Shown piece by piece: positions 1 to 8,028 of a DNA stretch of 34,661 bases. The number at the start of each line of letters is the position of its first letter. The first letter of the stretch is position 1. The stretch spans positions 1 through 34,661 of the forward strand of contig JALSJF010000007.1 of NCBI GenBank assembly GCA_026989505.1, written 5' to 3'. The notes below the pieces were generated by a model. That model did not search any database. It was not told where the DNA came from and saw only the letters and a program-made list of their open reading frames with translations. This DNA comes from Cyclobacteriaceae bacterium. Lineage in GTDB: Bacteria > Bacteroidota > Bacteroidia > Cytophagales > Cyclobacteriaceae. Position numbers and translations under genes: made by a program.

Positions 1-14
1 CCTTACAACTCAGG

Positions 15-1199
15 TTAATAAGCCAAGGCCGGCCCGGCCAGCAGGTTCCTTCTTCTGGTCAGGTGGACCATGGCATTTTTCAGGCTTTCCAGGTTATGGG
101 CTGAAGCCAGCACATCGATATAGGGCAGGGCGGCATCCATACCTGTAGTGGCAGGCGAAAATTGCGGACTGCCGGCAAGTGGGTTAAGCCAAATGACTTT
201 GCGGCTGTTTTTGTGGATAACCCGCATTGCTTCCCGTATCACAGCGGGTGCACCTTTGTCCCAGCCATCACTCAATATGATAACGATGGTTTTTTTGTTC
301 ACCAGGGCATAGCCGTACTCGTTGGTAAAAGCTTGCAGGCACTGGCCTATGGTAGTGCCCCCCGACCAGTGCGGCACCCGTTCGGAAATGATATCGAAAG
401 CCTGGGCAAACGGGTGGTTGTGCAAGATGTCGGTAACCCGGTGCAGGGCGGTACTAAAGACGAAGGTTTCGAACTTGTCGTAAGTGTTCTGGAAAGCATA
501 AATAAGGTGGATAAAAAAGCGGCTGTACAGGTCCATGGATTTGCTTACATCACACAGCAGCACCAGATTGAGTTTACGCTCTTTGTTTTCGCTGTAAAGA
601 AACTCCGTGAGTTCCCCGCCCCTGCGCATGTTGGCCCGCAGGGTAAGTTTCAGGTCGATATGCCGATATTTGCGGCTGGCCTTTTTAAGCCGCCCCTGGC
701 GATGAGCCAGCTTGCGGGCCAGTTTTTGCAGGAGTTGCATCATCAACCGCATTTCATCCGGGCTAAGTTCGGCAAAGTCTTTTTTGGTAAGTACATTTAA
801 ATCGCTGTAAGCTGCCACTGCTTTCTCTTCCGTAGCGGGTTTGAGGTTAAGCCAACTTTTGAGCGCCTCAAACTGCGCTTGCTGCTGGCGGGCGCTACTT
901 TTCTTTTGCTGGTGTAGCGGCCGCTCTTTTACTTTCGACTTTTTAAATTTTTCCATCTCGTTCCAGAATTCATCAAAAAGACCGGCAAAGTGATCGTGTT
1001 GATACTTGTTTTTAACCAGCACCGCCTGTAACGCCTGCCGGAAGTTTCTTTTATGCCCGATAGGCAACAGTGTCAGGGCCTGCAGGGCATCGGCCTCTTC
1101 GTTGGGGCCTACCGAGAACCGCTTGCTACGCAAGAACCGGCAAAACAACACCACAATGTGGGTAATTGAAGTTGGGTAAGAAATAAGTTTATCGGGCAT
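15..1199 (-). CDS. CoxE-like von Willebrand factor A (vWA) domain protein
   Basis: A cytoplasmic protein of 394 aa that probably works with the MoxR ATPase encoded just upstream. MoxR/vWA pairs are known to act as chaperone-like systems for metallo-enzymes or membrane complexes, but the client here is unknown. The C-terminal vWA domain has a MIDAS motif D217-x-S219-x-S221 (CDVSKS) and a later LSDGWDKG segment typical of CoxE/YehP-type proteins. The N-terminal part is charged and helical, with a Lys/Gln-rich stretch near residues 85-110. The open frame extends upstream to 1301, but that part overlaps the MoxR gene and reads as unrelated residues. The ATG at 1199 gives a 23-bp gap and a sensible N-terminus (MPDKLISY), so I chose it. 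No signal peptide is visible. The family call is firm; the role is inferred from the pairing. Confidence 0.85.
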   Translation of the reverse strand: MPDKLISYPTSITHIVVLFCRFLRSKRFSVGPNEEADALQALTLLPIGHKRNFRQALQAVLVKNKYQHDHFAGLFDEFWNEMEKFKKSKVKERPLHQQKKSSARQQQAQFEALKSWLNLKPATEEKAVAAYSDLNVLTKKDFAELSPDEMRLMMQLLQKLARKLAHRQGRLKKASRKYRHIDLKLTLRANMRRGGELTEFLYSENKERKLNLVLLCDVSKSMDLYSRFFIHLIYAFQNTYDKFETFVFSTALHRVTDILHNHPFAQAFDIISERVPHWSGGTTIGQCLQAFTNEYGYALVNKKTIVIILSDGWDKGAPAVIREAMRVIHKNSRKVIWLNPLAGSPQFSPATTGMDAALPYIDVLASAHNLESLKNAMVHLTRRRNLLAGPALAY

Positions 1200-1222
1200 T
1201 AAGGTAAGGTATCGGCAATCAA

Positions 1223-2116
1223 TTATATTATACGCGAGGATATACCGGTTTTTTCGAGCAATTCGGAGAGCGAATCGCGGGTGTGCCGCATATCCTGCCA
1301 ATCTTTTAAAATCACCCCCAGGGTGTTTTCGATAATGCCCCTGTCCAGATGGTCAATGTGCATGGCCGCCAGGGCCCGGGCCCAGTCAATGGTTTCGGCC
1401 ACACCAGGCGTTTTTTCCAACTTCAGTTCACGTAACTCCTGCATAAACAGGCAAATACTATGGGCCAGTTCGGTATCGGTTCCGGGTACTTTCATCTTAA
1501 CAATGGCCAGCTCCTTGTCAAAATCCGGATAGTCGATCCACAGGTAGAGGCACCTTCTGCGCAGGGCCTCCGATAATTCCCGGGTACGGTTGCCGGTAAG
1601 AATAATATACGGCTTGTTGGTGGCCTTGATGGTGCCAATCTCGGGTATGGTTACCTGCCAGTCGGAGAGCACCTCCAGCAAAAAGCTTTCAAATTCTTCA
1701 TCCGCCCGGTCCACTTCATCGATCAGCAACACCGGTGGTTGTTCCCGGGTAATGGCCTCAAGGATGGGGCGTTTCAGTAAAAATTTTTCGGAGAATAACA
1801 GCTCTTCAAGCTGCTTGCTGTCACGGTGCTCATTTTGGGCTATTTTAAGGTAAAGCAATTGGTGCTGGTAGTTCCACTCGTACAGGGCATGGGTGCTGTC
1901 GAGGCCCTCGTAGCATTGCAGCCTGATAAGCCCGGTGCCCAGGGCTTTGGCCATCACCTTGGCAATTTCGGTTTTGCCCACCCCGGCAGGGCCTTCCACC
2001 AACAGGGGCTTGTTAAGCTGCATCGACAGGTACACCGACATGGCCAGGGCTTCATCGGTAAAATAATGCTGGTCATTCAGCATTTTGTGGATATGGTTTA
2101 AATCTGTTTTTTGCAT
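1223..2116 (-). CDS. MoxR-family AAA+ ATPase
   Basis: A 297-aa AAA+ ATPase of the MoxR group, expected to form a hexamer that remodels or inserts cofactors into a partner complex using ATP. Walker A is GPAGVGKT at residues 42-49 and Walker B is LLIDEVD at about 130-136. The sensor region TGNRTREL and an arginine-rich ALRRRC segment follow. The length is normal for the family. It sits directly before the vWA gene on the same strand, the usual MoxR-vWA operon order. There is no dehydrogenase or CO-dehydrogenase gene nearby, so the substrate cannot be read from context. Upstream (2117-2300) a lone CAAAATTA at 2257-2264 (TAATTTTG on this strand) could be a -7 element, but I see no matching -33 element. 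Confidence 0.9.
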   Translation of the reverse strand: MQKTDLNHIHKMLNDQHYFTDEALAMSVYLSMQLNKPLLVEGPAGVGKTEIAKVMAKALGTGLIRLQCYEGLDSTHALYEWNYQHQLLYLKIAQNEHRDSKQLEELLFSEKFLLKRPILEAITREQPPVLLIDEVDRADEEFESFLLEVLSDWQVTIPEIGTIKATNKPYIILTGNRTRELSEALRRRCLYLWIDYPDFDKELAIVKMKVPGTDTELAHSICLFMQELRELKLEKTPGVAETIDWARALAAMHIDHLDRGIIENTLGVILKDWQDMRHTRDSLSELLEKTGISSRII

Positions 2117-2300
2117 GGCTACTAATTTTTTCTCAGCTAACCAACCCGGTTCTCAGCGCTATCATAATCAAGTAAATAACAACTTTTACCCATCGGTTGC
2201 TGCCAATATTCATCTATATACCCGGATAAAGTTACAAAGTATCGCCCGAAGTAAAGCAAAATTAATCACACCGGTTCCTTAGGCCCCGCTTCAGCGGAGG

Positions 2301-3125
2301 TTAACCCTGCCCGGCAGCGGGTGGCGTACGGGTAGCTTGTGGTGCCGGCCCAAAAAGCCGGATAGTATCCTGGTGCAGTAGGTTTGACAAGGTTTTGTAC
2401 AGGGCTTCGTTGTAGTCATACAACTGATGCGGCTGCTCGAAGTACAGCTCCATACACACAGCAAAAAATTCATCTTCATCCACCCCGGCATAGCTGCGAA
2501 AGATCGATGCCTCGCCCCGGTTGATTTTGGCCATCTCCTCTTTGGCCAGTTGCAGCCATTTTTTGTACTCATCGAGGTTAAAGAAATGGTGTTCGCCATT
2601 GCGGATAATATTTTCCAGCTTCAGGGCATGGGCCATCTCATGCAGGCCCAGGTTGATACCATCATGCGGCCGGGCAAACCCCTCAACAAAGGCCTTCCAC
2701 GAAACCACAATAGCTTTCAGCCGGGGGTTTACTTCCCCCTTATGGTATTGTTTATTGATTACCGAATAATAGCTGTCGGGATAGACCAGGATCTTGTCAA
2801 AATGCAACAGGGTAACGTCCGGCAGGCCAAAGGTGAGTTGTACGGCTGCCGAAGCAATCATGGCCTTCATTTCTTTGGTTACCCGGGGGATTTTACGGGG
2901 GATAAACTTCTTGTGCAGGATAAATTCCTTCACCTTCCGCTCAAACCGTTTTTTGCTTGCCGGTGGTAATCTCTGATAAAACGTATTATACCGGGCCAGT
3001 GCCTGCCGGTACGCATCGTCCAGCGGCAGCCAGAGCCGGACAGCCCGGTAGATGCCCATAGCCACCTGAGGGTTTTTCAGCATCAGGGCCAGGAAGACCA
3101 GGAAAACAACCAGAACCTGTGCCAT
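2301..3125 (-). CDS. MtfA-like zinc-dependent peptidase
   Basis: A 274-aa protein of the MtfA (YeeI) peptidase family. E. coli MtfA binds the repressor Mlc and has zinc-dependent aminopeptidase activity. A hydrophobic N-terminal segment (residues 2-17) suggests a membrane anchor or signal peptide, which the E. coli protein lacks. The zinc motif HEMAH is at residues 162-166, with a likely third ligand in the DEDEFFA segment near residue 218. The C-terminus is proline/alanine-rich and probably disordered. The start codon lies 5 bp after the glycyl-tRNA synthetase stop, so the two are very likely co-transcribed. The family assignment is good. The target in Bacteroidota is unknown, and I see no Mlc or PTS gene here. 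Confidence 0.82.
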   Translation of the reverse strand: MAQVLVVFLVFLALMLKNPQVAMGIYRAVRLWLPLDDAYRQALARYNTFYQRLPPASKKRFERKVKEFILHKKFIPRKIPRVTKEMKAMIASAAVQLTFGLPDVTLLHFDKILVYPDSYYSVINKQYHKGEVNPRLKAIVVSWKAFVEGFARPHDGINLGLHEMAHALKLENIIRNGEHHFFNLDEYKKWLQLAKEEMAKINRGEASIFRSYAGVDEDEFFAVCMELYFEQPHQLYDYNEALYKTLSNLLHQDTIRLFGPAPQATRTPPAAGQG

Positions 3126-3130
3126 GCGTA

Positions 3131-4675
3131 CTAGAGTTGCCGCAACAAGCCGGTAATGGCCGTTTCTTTTTCCAGGGTAGTTTTTACCTCCGACACCCCC
3201 ACACGTATTTGCTCCATGGTATCGCGATTGCGTACGGTTACCGTATCATCTTCCAGGGTTTGGTGATCAATGGTGATGCAGTAGGGCGTACCAATGGCAT
3301 CCTGTCTGCGGTACCTGCGGCCAATGGCATCTTTTTCATCGTACTGCACATTAAAATCATACTTTAATTCATGTAAGATTTCCCTGGATTTTTCCGGCAG
3401 GCCGTCTTTCTTCACCAGGGGCAGCACGGCCGCCTTCAATGGTGCCAGGGCCGGGGGAATTTTAAGCACGAGGCGCTCCGAGCCATCGGGCAGGGTTTCT
3501 TCGGTATAAGCCGCGGTTAACACAGCGAGGAACATCCGGTCAAGGCCAATGGACGTTTCCACTACATAAGGGATATAGCTTTTATTTTCCCGGGGGTCGA
3601 AAAACTGCAGTTTTTTGCCCGAATATTGTTCATGGGCCGCCAGGTCAAAATCGGTACGGGAGTGGATGCCCTCCAACTCTTTAAAACCCATAGGGAAATT
3701 AAATTCAATGTCGGCTGCGGCATTGGCATAGTGCGCCAGGTTCAGGTGGTCATGGAAGCGGTAGTTTTCCTCGCCCAGGCCTAAAACCCGGTGCCAGTTA
3801 TACCGCTTTTCTTTCCACGCCTCATAAAATTTCAGCTCCTCCCCGGGCTTAACAAAGTATTGCATCTCCATCTGTTCAAACTCACGCATACGGAAGATAA
3901 ACTGGCGGGCAATAATCTCATTACGAAAGGCCTTGCCCACCTGGGCAATACCAAAAGGCAGTTTCATGCGGCCCGATTTCTGCACATTCAGGAAATTAAC
4001 GAAAATACCCTGGGCAGTTTCCGGGCGCAGGTAAATATTGCTGGCATCGCCTGCCACTGAGCCCAGATCGGTAGAGAACATGAGGTTAAACTGGCGCACG
4101 TCTGTCCAGTTGCGCGAACCCGATACCGGACAGGCTATCTCTAATTCTTCAATCAGGTCTTTTATGGCCTGTAAATCAGCCGCAGCAAAGGCGGTCTGCA
4201 TTTTCTTATTGATGGCGGCAATTTTTTCCCGGTACTGCAACACCCGGCCATTGGTGGCCAGGAATTGCTCTTTGTCAAAAGCATCGCCAAAGCGTTTGGC
4301 TGCCCTGGCTACCTCCTTGTCAATCTTACCCTCAATTTTAGCTATATGGTCTTCTATCAAGACATCGGCACGGTAGCGTTTTTGGGAATCTTTGTTGTCA
4401 ATCAACGGGTCATTAAAGGCATCCACGTGGCCGGAGGCTTTCCAGGTGGTGGGGTGCATAAAAATAGCCGCATCGATACCCACTATGTTTTCGTGCAACT
4501 GCACCATGGATTGCCACCAGTACGTGCGAATATTGTTTTTCAATTCTACCCCGTTCTGACCGTAATCGTAAGTAGCCGCCAGGCCATCGTAGATTTCGCT
4601 GGAGGGAAAGATAAACCCATACTCTTTGGCATGGGCGATAATTTTCTTCAGAAGGTTACTGTCGGTTTTTGCCAT
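3131..4675 (-). CDS. glyQS: Glycine--tRNA ligase, alpha2 (single-chain) type
   Basis: A class II aminoacyl-tRNA synthetase that attaches glycine to tRNA-Gly in the cytoplasm. At 514 aa it matches the homodimeric bacterial/eukaryotic type rather than the separate alpha and beta subunits of E. coli. Motif 2 is seen around FRNEIIARQ...FRMREFEQMEM and motif 3 around VETSIGLDRMFLAVL. The C-terminal anticodon-binding domain is recognisable from about residue 400 (PPALAPLKAAVLPL). It begins with the family pattern KIIAHAKEYGFIFPSSEIY. It is essential and single copy in most genomes, which supports a chromosomal location. A perfect TAnnTTTG -7 hexanucleotide-type element lies at 4681-4688, only 5 bp before the ATG, which would imply an almost leaderless mRNA. 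The mtfA-like gene follows after 5 bp. Confidence 0.96.
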   Translation of the reverse strand: MAKTDSNLLKKIIAHAKEYGFIFPSSEIYDGLAATYDYGQNGVELKNNIRTYWWQSMVQLHENIVGIDAAIFMHPTTWKASGHVDAFNDPLIDNKDSQKRYRADVLIEDHIAKIEGKIDKEVARAAKRFGDAFDKEQFLATNGRVLQYREKIAAINKKMQTAFAAADLQAIKDLIEELEIACPVSGSRNWTDVRQFNLMFSTDLGSVAGDASNIYLRPETAQGIFVNFLNVQKSGRMKLPFGIAQVGKAFRNEIIARQFIFRMREFEQMEMQYFVKPGEELKFYEAWKEKRYNWHRVLGLGEENYRFHDHLNLAHYANAAADIEFNFPMGFKELEGIHSRTDFDLAAHEQYSGKKLQFFDPRENKSYIPYVVETSIGLDRMFLAVLTAAYTEETLPDGSERLVLKIPPALAPLKAAVLPLVKKDGLPEKSREILHELKYDFNVQYDEKDAIGRRYRRQDAIGTPYCITIDHQTLEDDTVTVRNRDTMEQIRVGVSEVKTTLEKETAITGLLRQL

Positions 4676-4732
4676 AGCTGCAAATTTAGAAAAGAGATTA
4701 CTACAAACTTGCTGCCATAGATTATTTTCTTA

Positions 4733-6661
4733 TCAGGCGCCCTCAAACTTAAAGGCCACCTTGTTCAGGCTTTCTTTGGAACCCACCAGGGTAAGGATAT
4801 CGCCCCTGCGCAGACGGGTGTAACCGTGGGTAATAATAAAGCTGCCCCGCCTTTTCACCGACAGCACAATCACATCGGCCGGCAGCCGGAGGTTGCGTAA
4901 GCGCAAGCCGTGCAAATCGGTATTGATCACCTCCACATCGCGGGTATCCTGGTTTTCCTGCATACCCAGCAGCAGGGTAGCCGCCTGCGGTGAGCGCACA
5001 AAATGATCGAGCAGGCTGACAATGGCCGTTGACGGGTCAACAATCAGGGCCCCCAGTTGATGGAACTTATTAAAATTAAAACGGTGGTTAAGCCTGACGA
5101 TAACATCCTTGGTGCCGATATGCTCATACACCAACTCACAGATCGTGTAGTTCTCATCATCGGTAAGCATGGTCACTATTGCCTCCGATTTCCGGGCTTC
5201 AAGTTCTTCCAGCATGGCTAAGCTCAGGTTGTCTATCCTGCGCACATCCAGGTCCGGGTATTCCGCTTCATCGATATCTTTTTTCAGTGTGGCAATTTTT
5301 ACCATCCAGCCATTTTCTATCAATTGCCGGGCCAGGGCTACCGACTGTGGCTCCAGGCCAAAGATGATAGCATCACGAATTCCGTCAAATTTGGGTGTGC
5401 TGGCACGGGTGTGGCCCTCACCAACAATATTAATGGCCCATTTAAACAGCGGGGGACCCACAATCTGGTTGATAACAATCACCGAAATAACAATGGTAGC
5501 AAACTCTACGCCCCATTCGGGAAACGAAGCCGCCACTACGGTGGCCAGCCCCAGGCCTACCCCGGCCTGGGTAACATAGGGCATCCAGGCAATGCGGTTA
5601 AACAGTGGCGGGTCACCGGCCAGTTTACCGCCAATAAAGCCACCGGCCATTAACGACACCAGGCGAATAAAAAACAGGATGGCCGTAATCAGCAGTACAT
5701 CCCCAATGATATTCAACTCAATAGCTGCCCCGGAAAGCACAAAAAAGGCCACGTAGATGTAAGGGCCGGATTTCTCCAGAATACGCAGGAACTCCGCCCG
5801 ATAGGTACTGTAGTTCGTCACCAGGAAACTGCCCACAATACACACCATCAGCGGCTCAATGCTGATGGTATGCTGAAAGGTAGCCAGCGTGTACGTATCC
5901 ATGTAATGATTAAGCACATAGATCAGGTAACCGGCCACAATAACCAGGATACTTTTAACCTCAAACCTGAAAGATGCTTTTAACAGCAGGATCAGCAAAC
6001 GGCCCAGAAGCAGCCCGGTGATAAAGCTCAGAAGCAGTTCGAGGAGCAGAATAAATAGCAGGGCCAGGTTTAAATCGGTGCCTTCGAAAATAGCAATAGA
6101 AACCTCCAGGGTAAAGGAAAAAAGTAAGATGACAAAGAAATCTTTGAGCACCGTTACCCCCAGGGCCGTTTGTACAAATGGCCCCTTGGCGCGCATCTCG
6201 TTAACAATGGCAATGGCCGAGGCCGGAGAGCGGGCGACAAAAATTACCGCAAACAAACTGGCAATAGCCGCCTTAAATAAGGGGGGCTGATCCTGCATAA
6301 ACGGGATGAGACCGGCCAGAAAATACACCCCGATGGCACTAAAGATAAAAGTTACAATTAACTGACTGGCCGTCATCCATTTTATGCTGTTCAGGCGGCT
6401 GCGCATTTCGCGCAAATAGAGCTCGGCACTGGCAGCAAAAGCAATAAAAGCCAGGGCAATATCATTAATAAACCCCAGATGGGGTATAGATTGGGCAGGA
6501 ACCAGGTTAAACACAAACGGGCCGGCCACTATACCGGTGATAAGCAAGCCGGTGATTACCGGCAACTTGTGCCGGACAAAATATTGGGCGATAACATTAG
6601 CGGCAATGGCCACCAGGGCAAAGCCTCCGATTAACTTCACTATGTCATAATCAATTGGCAT
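4733..6661 (-). CDS. CPA2-family cation:proton antiporter with TrkA-N and TrkA-C domains
   Basis: A 642-aa inner-membrane antiporter of the CPA2 (KefB/KefC-like) type that exchanges Na+ or K+ for protons. The N-terminal two thirds (residues 1 to about 410) hold about 12 hydrophobic segments and the VARSPASAIAIVNEM stretch typical of the antiporter core. A Rossmann-type TrkA-N/RCK-like domain follows (RDAIIFGLEPQSVALARQL, about 420-540), then a TrkA-C domain near the end (LRRGDILTLVGSKESL). The soluble domains suggest gating by nucleotide or another ligand. The open frame runs to a TTG at 6670; the ATG at 6661 (MPIDYDIVKL) is the better start. It may be a separate transcript from the downstream tRNA synthetase, with a 57-bp gap. 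The ion specificity cannot be read from sequence. Confidence 0.88.
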   Translation of the reverse strand: MPIDYDIVKLIGGFALVAIAANVIAQYFVRHKLPVITGLLITGIVAGPFVFNLVPAQSIPHLGFINDIALAFIAFAASAELYLREMRSRLNSIKWMTASQLIVTFIFSAIGVYFLAGLIPFMQDQPPLFKAAIASLFAVIFVARSPASAIAIVNEMRAKGPFVQTALGVTVLKDFFVILLFSFTLEVSIAIFEGTDLNLALLFILLLELLLSFITGLLLGRLLILLLKASFRFEVKSILVIVAGYLIYVLNHYMDTYTLATFQHTISIEPLMVCIVGSFLVTNYSTYRAEFLRILEKSGPYIYVAFFVLSGAAIELNIIGDVLLITAILFFIRLVSLMAGGFIGGKLAGDPPLFNRIAWMPYVTQAGVGLGLATVVAASFPEWGVEFATIVISVIVINQIVGPPLFKWAINIVGEGHTRASTPKFDGIRDAIIFGLEPQSVALARQLIENGWMVKIATLKKDIDEAEYPDLDVRRIDNLSLAMLEELEARKSEAIVTMLTDDENYTICELVYEHIGTKDVIVRLNHRFNFNKFHQLGALIVDPSTAIVSLLDHFVRSPQAATLLLGMQENQDTRDVEVINTDLHGLRLRNLRLPADVIVLSVKRRGSFIITHGYTRLRRGDILTLVGSKESLNKVAFKFEGA

Positions 6662-6844
6662 CAGGTTCAATTGGTTCGTAATGATTTTCGCTATTGCAAA
6701 AGTTTAAGATACGCAATTAATATCAAACTTCCCTGAAAAACTTTTTACAAACCGTGGCGAAACAGGGTTGCCCACTTGCAAACAGTCACTGGCAATAAGT
6801 GCCATCTAGCTGATTTTCAACAGGTAGGACAGGTGGGTGAGCAA

Positions 6845-7864
6845 CTATTTAACAGCCTGCAGATACCAGTCAACCGTTTTATCAATACCTGTCTCAAAAT
6901 TCTCTTCGGCCTGCCAGCCGAGCTCGGTTTCTATCTTGGTGGCGTCAATGGCATACCTGCGGTCGTGTCCGGGGCGGTCGGTAACAAAGCTGATAAATTC
7001 CTTATAGCTGCCACCTTCTGGCCGGGGCCTCTTGGCATCAAGTAAGGCACAAATTTTATCCACAATATACAGATTATTACGCTCGTTCCGGCCACCGATG
7101 TTATAGGTCTCACCACTGCGGCCTTTGTTGAAGGCCAGTTCTATCCCTTTGCAATGGTCGAGCACATAGAGCCAGTCGCGGATATTTTTGCCATCACCAT
7201 AAATAGGGATAGGCTCCCCGGCCAACGCTTTTCTGATAATGGTAGGGATAAGTTTTTCCTGATGCTGTTTAGGGCCGTAATTATTGGAACAATTGGTGGT
7301 CACCACATTCATGCCATAGGTATGGTGATAGGAGCGCACCAGAAAATCGGAGGCGGCTTTGGAGGCGCTGTAAGGGCTGTTGGGGGCATAGGGCGTTTCT
7401 TCGGTAAACAGGCCGGTTTCGCCCAGGGTGCCGTACACCTCATCGGTAGATACGTGCAGGAAGCGGTTGGCCTCCTTGCCCGGCACCACTACACCCGGGG
7501 CCTGCAGCCAGTGCTGGCGGGCAACTTCCAGCAGATTAAACGTGCCGTTGACATTGGTGCGGATAAATTCGGCCGGCCCGGAGATGGAGTTATCTACGTG
7601 CGACTCAGCCGCAAAATGAAACACCCCGGCAAAGTCATACCGGGCAAATAACCCTGCAACCAATTCCGTATCCACAATATCGCCCTCAACAAAGTGGTAC
7701 CGGGGATCAGCGGCCACTTCCCTGAGGTTCTCCGGGTTGCCGGCATAGGTAAGTAAATCGAGGTTCACCACCTCAACATCCGGATTGCTGTCGAGAAAAT
7801 AGGGAATAAAGTTTGACCCGATAAACCCGGCCCCTCCGGTTACTAAATAAGTTTTTGCTGCCAT
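6845..7864 (-). CDS. rfbB: dTDP-glucose 4,6-dehydratase
   Basis: An extended short-chain dehydrogenase that converts dTDP-glucose to dTDP-4-keto-6-deoxyglucose, the second step of dTDP-L-rhamnose and related sugar synthesis. The NAD-binding GGAGFIGSN begins near residue 10. The dehydratase catalytic T140-D141-E142 lies in HVSTDEVYG, and the active-site Y165-xxx-K169 in YSASKAAS. The length of 339 aa is normal. The other dTDP-rhamnose genes (rfbA, rfbC, rfbD) are not in the window, so it stands alone, though elsewhere they are commonly clustered. A TATGTTTG -7 element at 7893-7900 upstream fits the Bacteroidota consensus and would give a leader of about 25 nt. The functional call is strong. 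Confidence 0.95.
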   Translation of the reverse strand: MAAKTYLVTGGAGFIGSNFIPYFLDSNPDVEVVNLDLLTYAGNPENLREVAADPRYHFVEGDIVDTELVAGLFARYDFAGVFHFAAESHVDNSISGPAEFIRTNVNGTFNLLEVARQHWLQAPGVVVPGKEANRFLHVSTDEVYGTLGETGLFTEETPYAPNSPYSASKAASDFLVRSYHHTYGMNVVTTNCSNNYGPKQHQEKLIPTIIRKALAGEPIPIYGDGKNIRDWLYVLDHCKGIELAFNKGRSGETYNIGGRNERNNLYIVDKICALLDAKRPRPEGGSYKEFISFVTDRPGHDRRYAIDATKIETELGWQAEENFETGIDKTVDWYLQAVK

Positions 7865-7892
7865 TGACTACTGATTCCTGAAAATCTTTCTG

Positions 7893-7900
7893 CAAACATA
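7893..7900 (-). promoter_or_regulatory. Putative -7 promoter element for rfbB
   Basis: On the minus strand the bases read TATGTTTG, a full match to the Bacteroidota primary-sigma -7 consensus TAnnTTTG, 28 bp before the rfbB ATG. I do not see a convincing -33 TTTG at the expected distance, so only half of the promoter is supported. Confidence 0.4.
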
Positions 7901-8028
7901 CTACGATTTGGGGTATTGCGGCTACGCTATTACGGTTCTTCAGGCGAGGCAAACAAAAATATAGTGCCGATTGAACGGTAATCTCCCCCGGATTCGTTCT
8001 TTTTGCAAATATTTACTGTTGTTAGGCT

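Noticed and set aside
162-800. 212-codon plus-strand frame inside the vWA gene
   Set aside because: It is antisense to a gene with intact MIDAS and helical features. The translation has no domain pattern, so it is a shadow of the real gene.
2284-2300. CCGC/GCGG hairpin after the mtfA-like stop codon
   Set aside because: The stem is short and no T run follows, so I do not call it a terminator.
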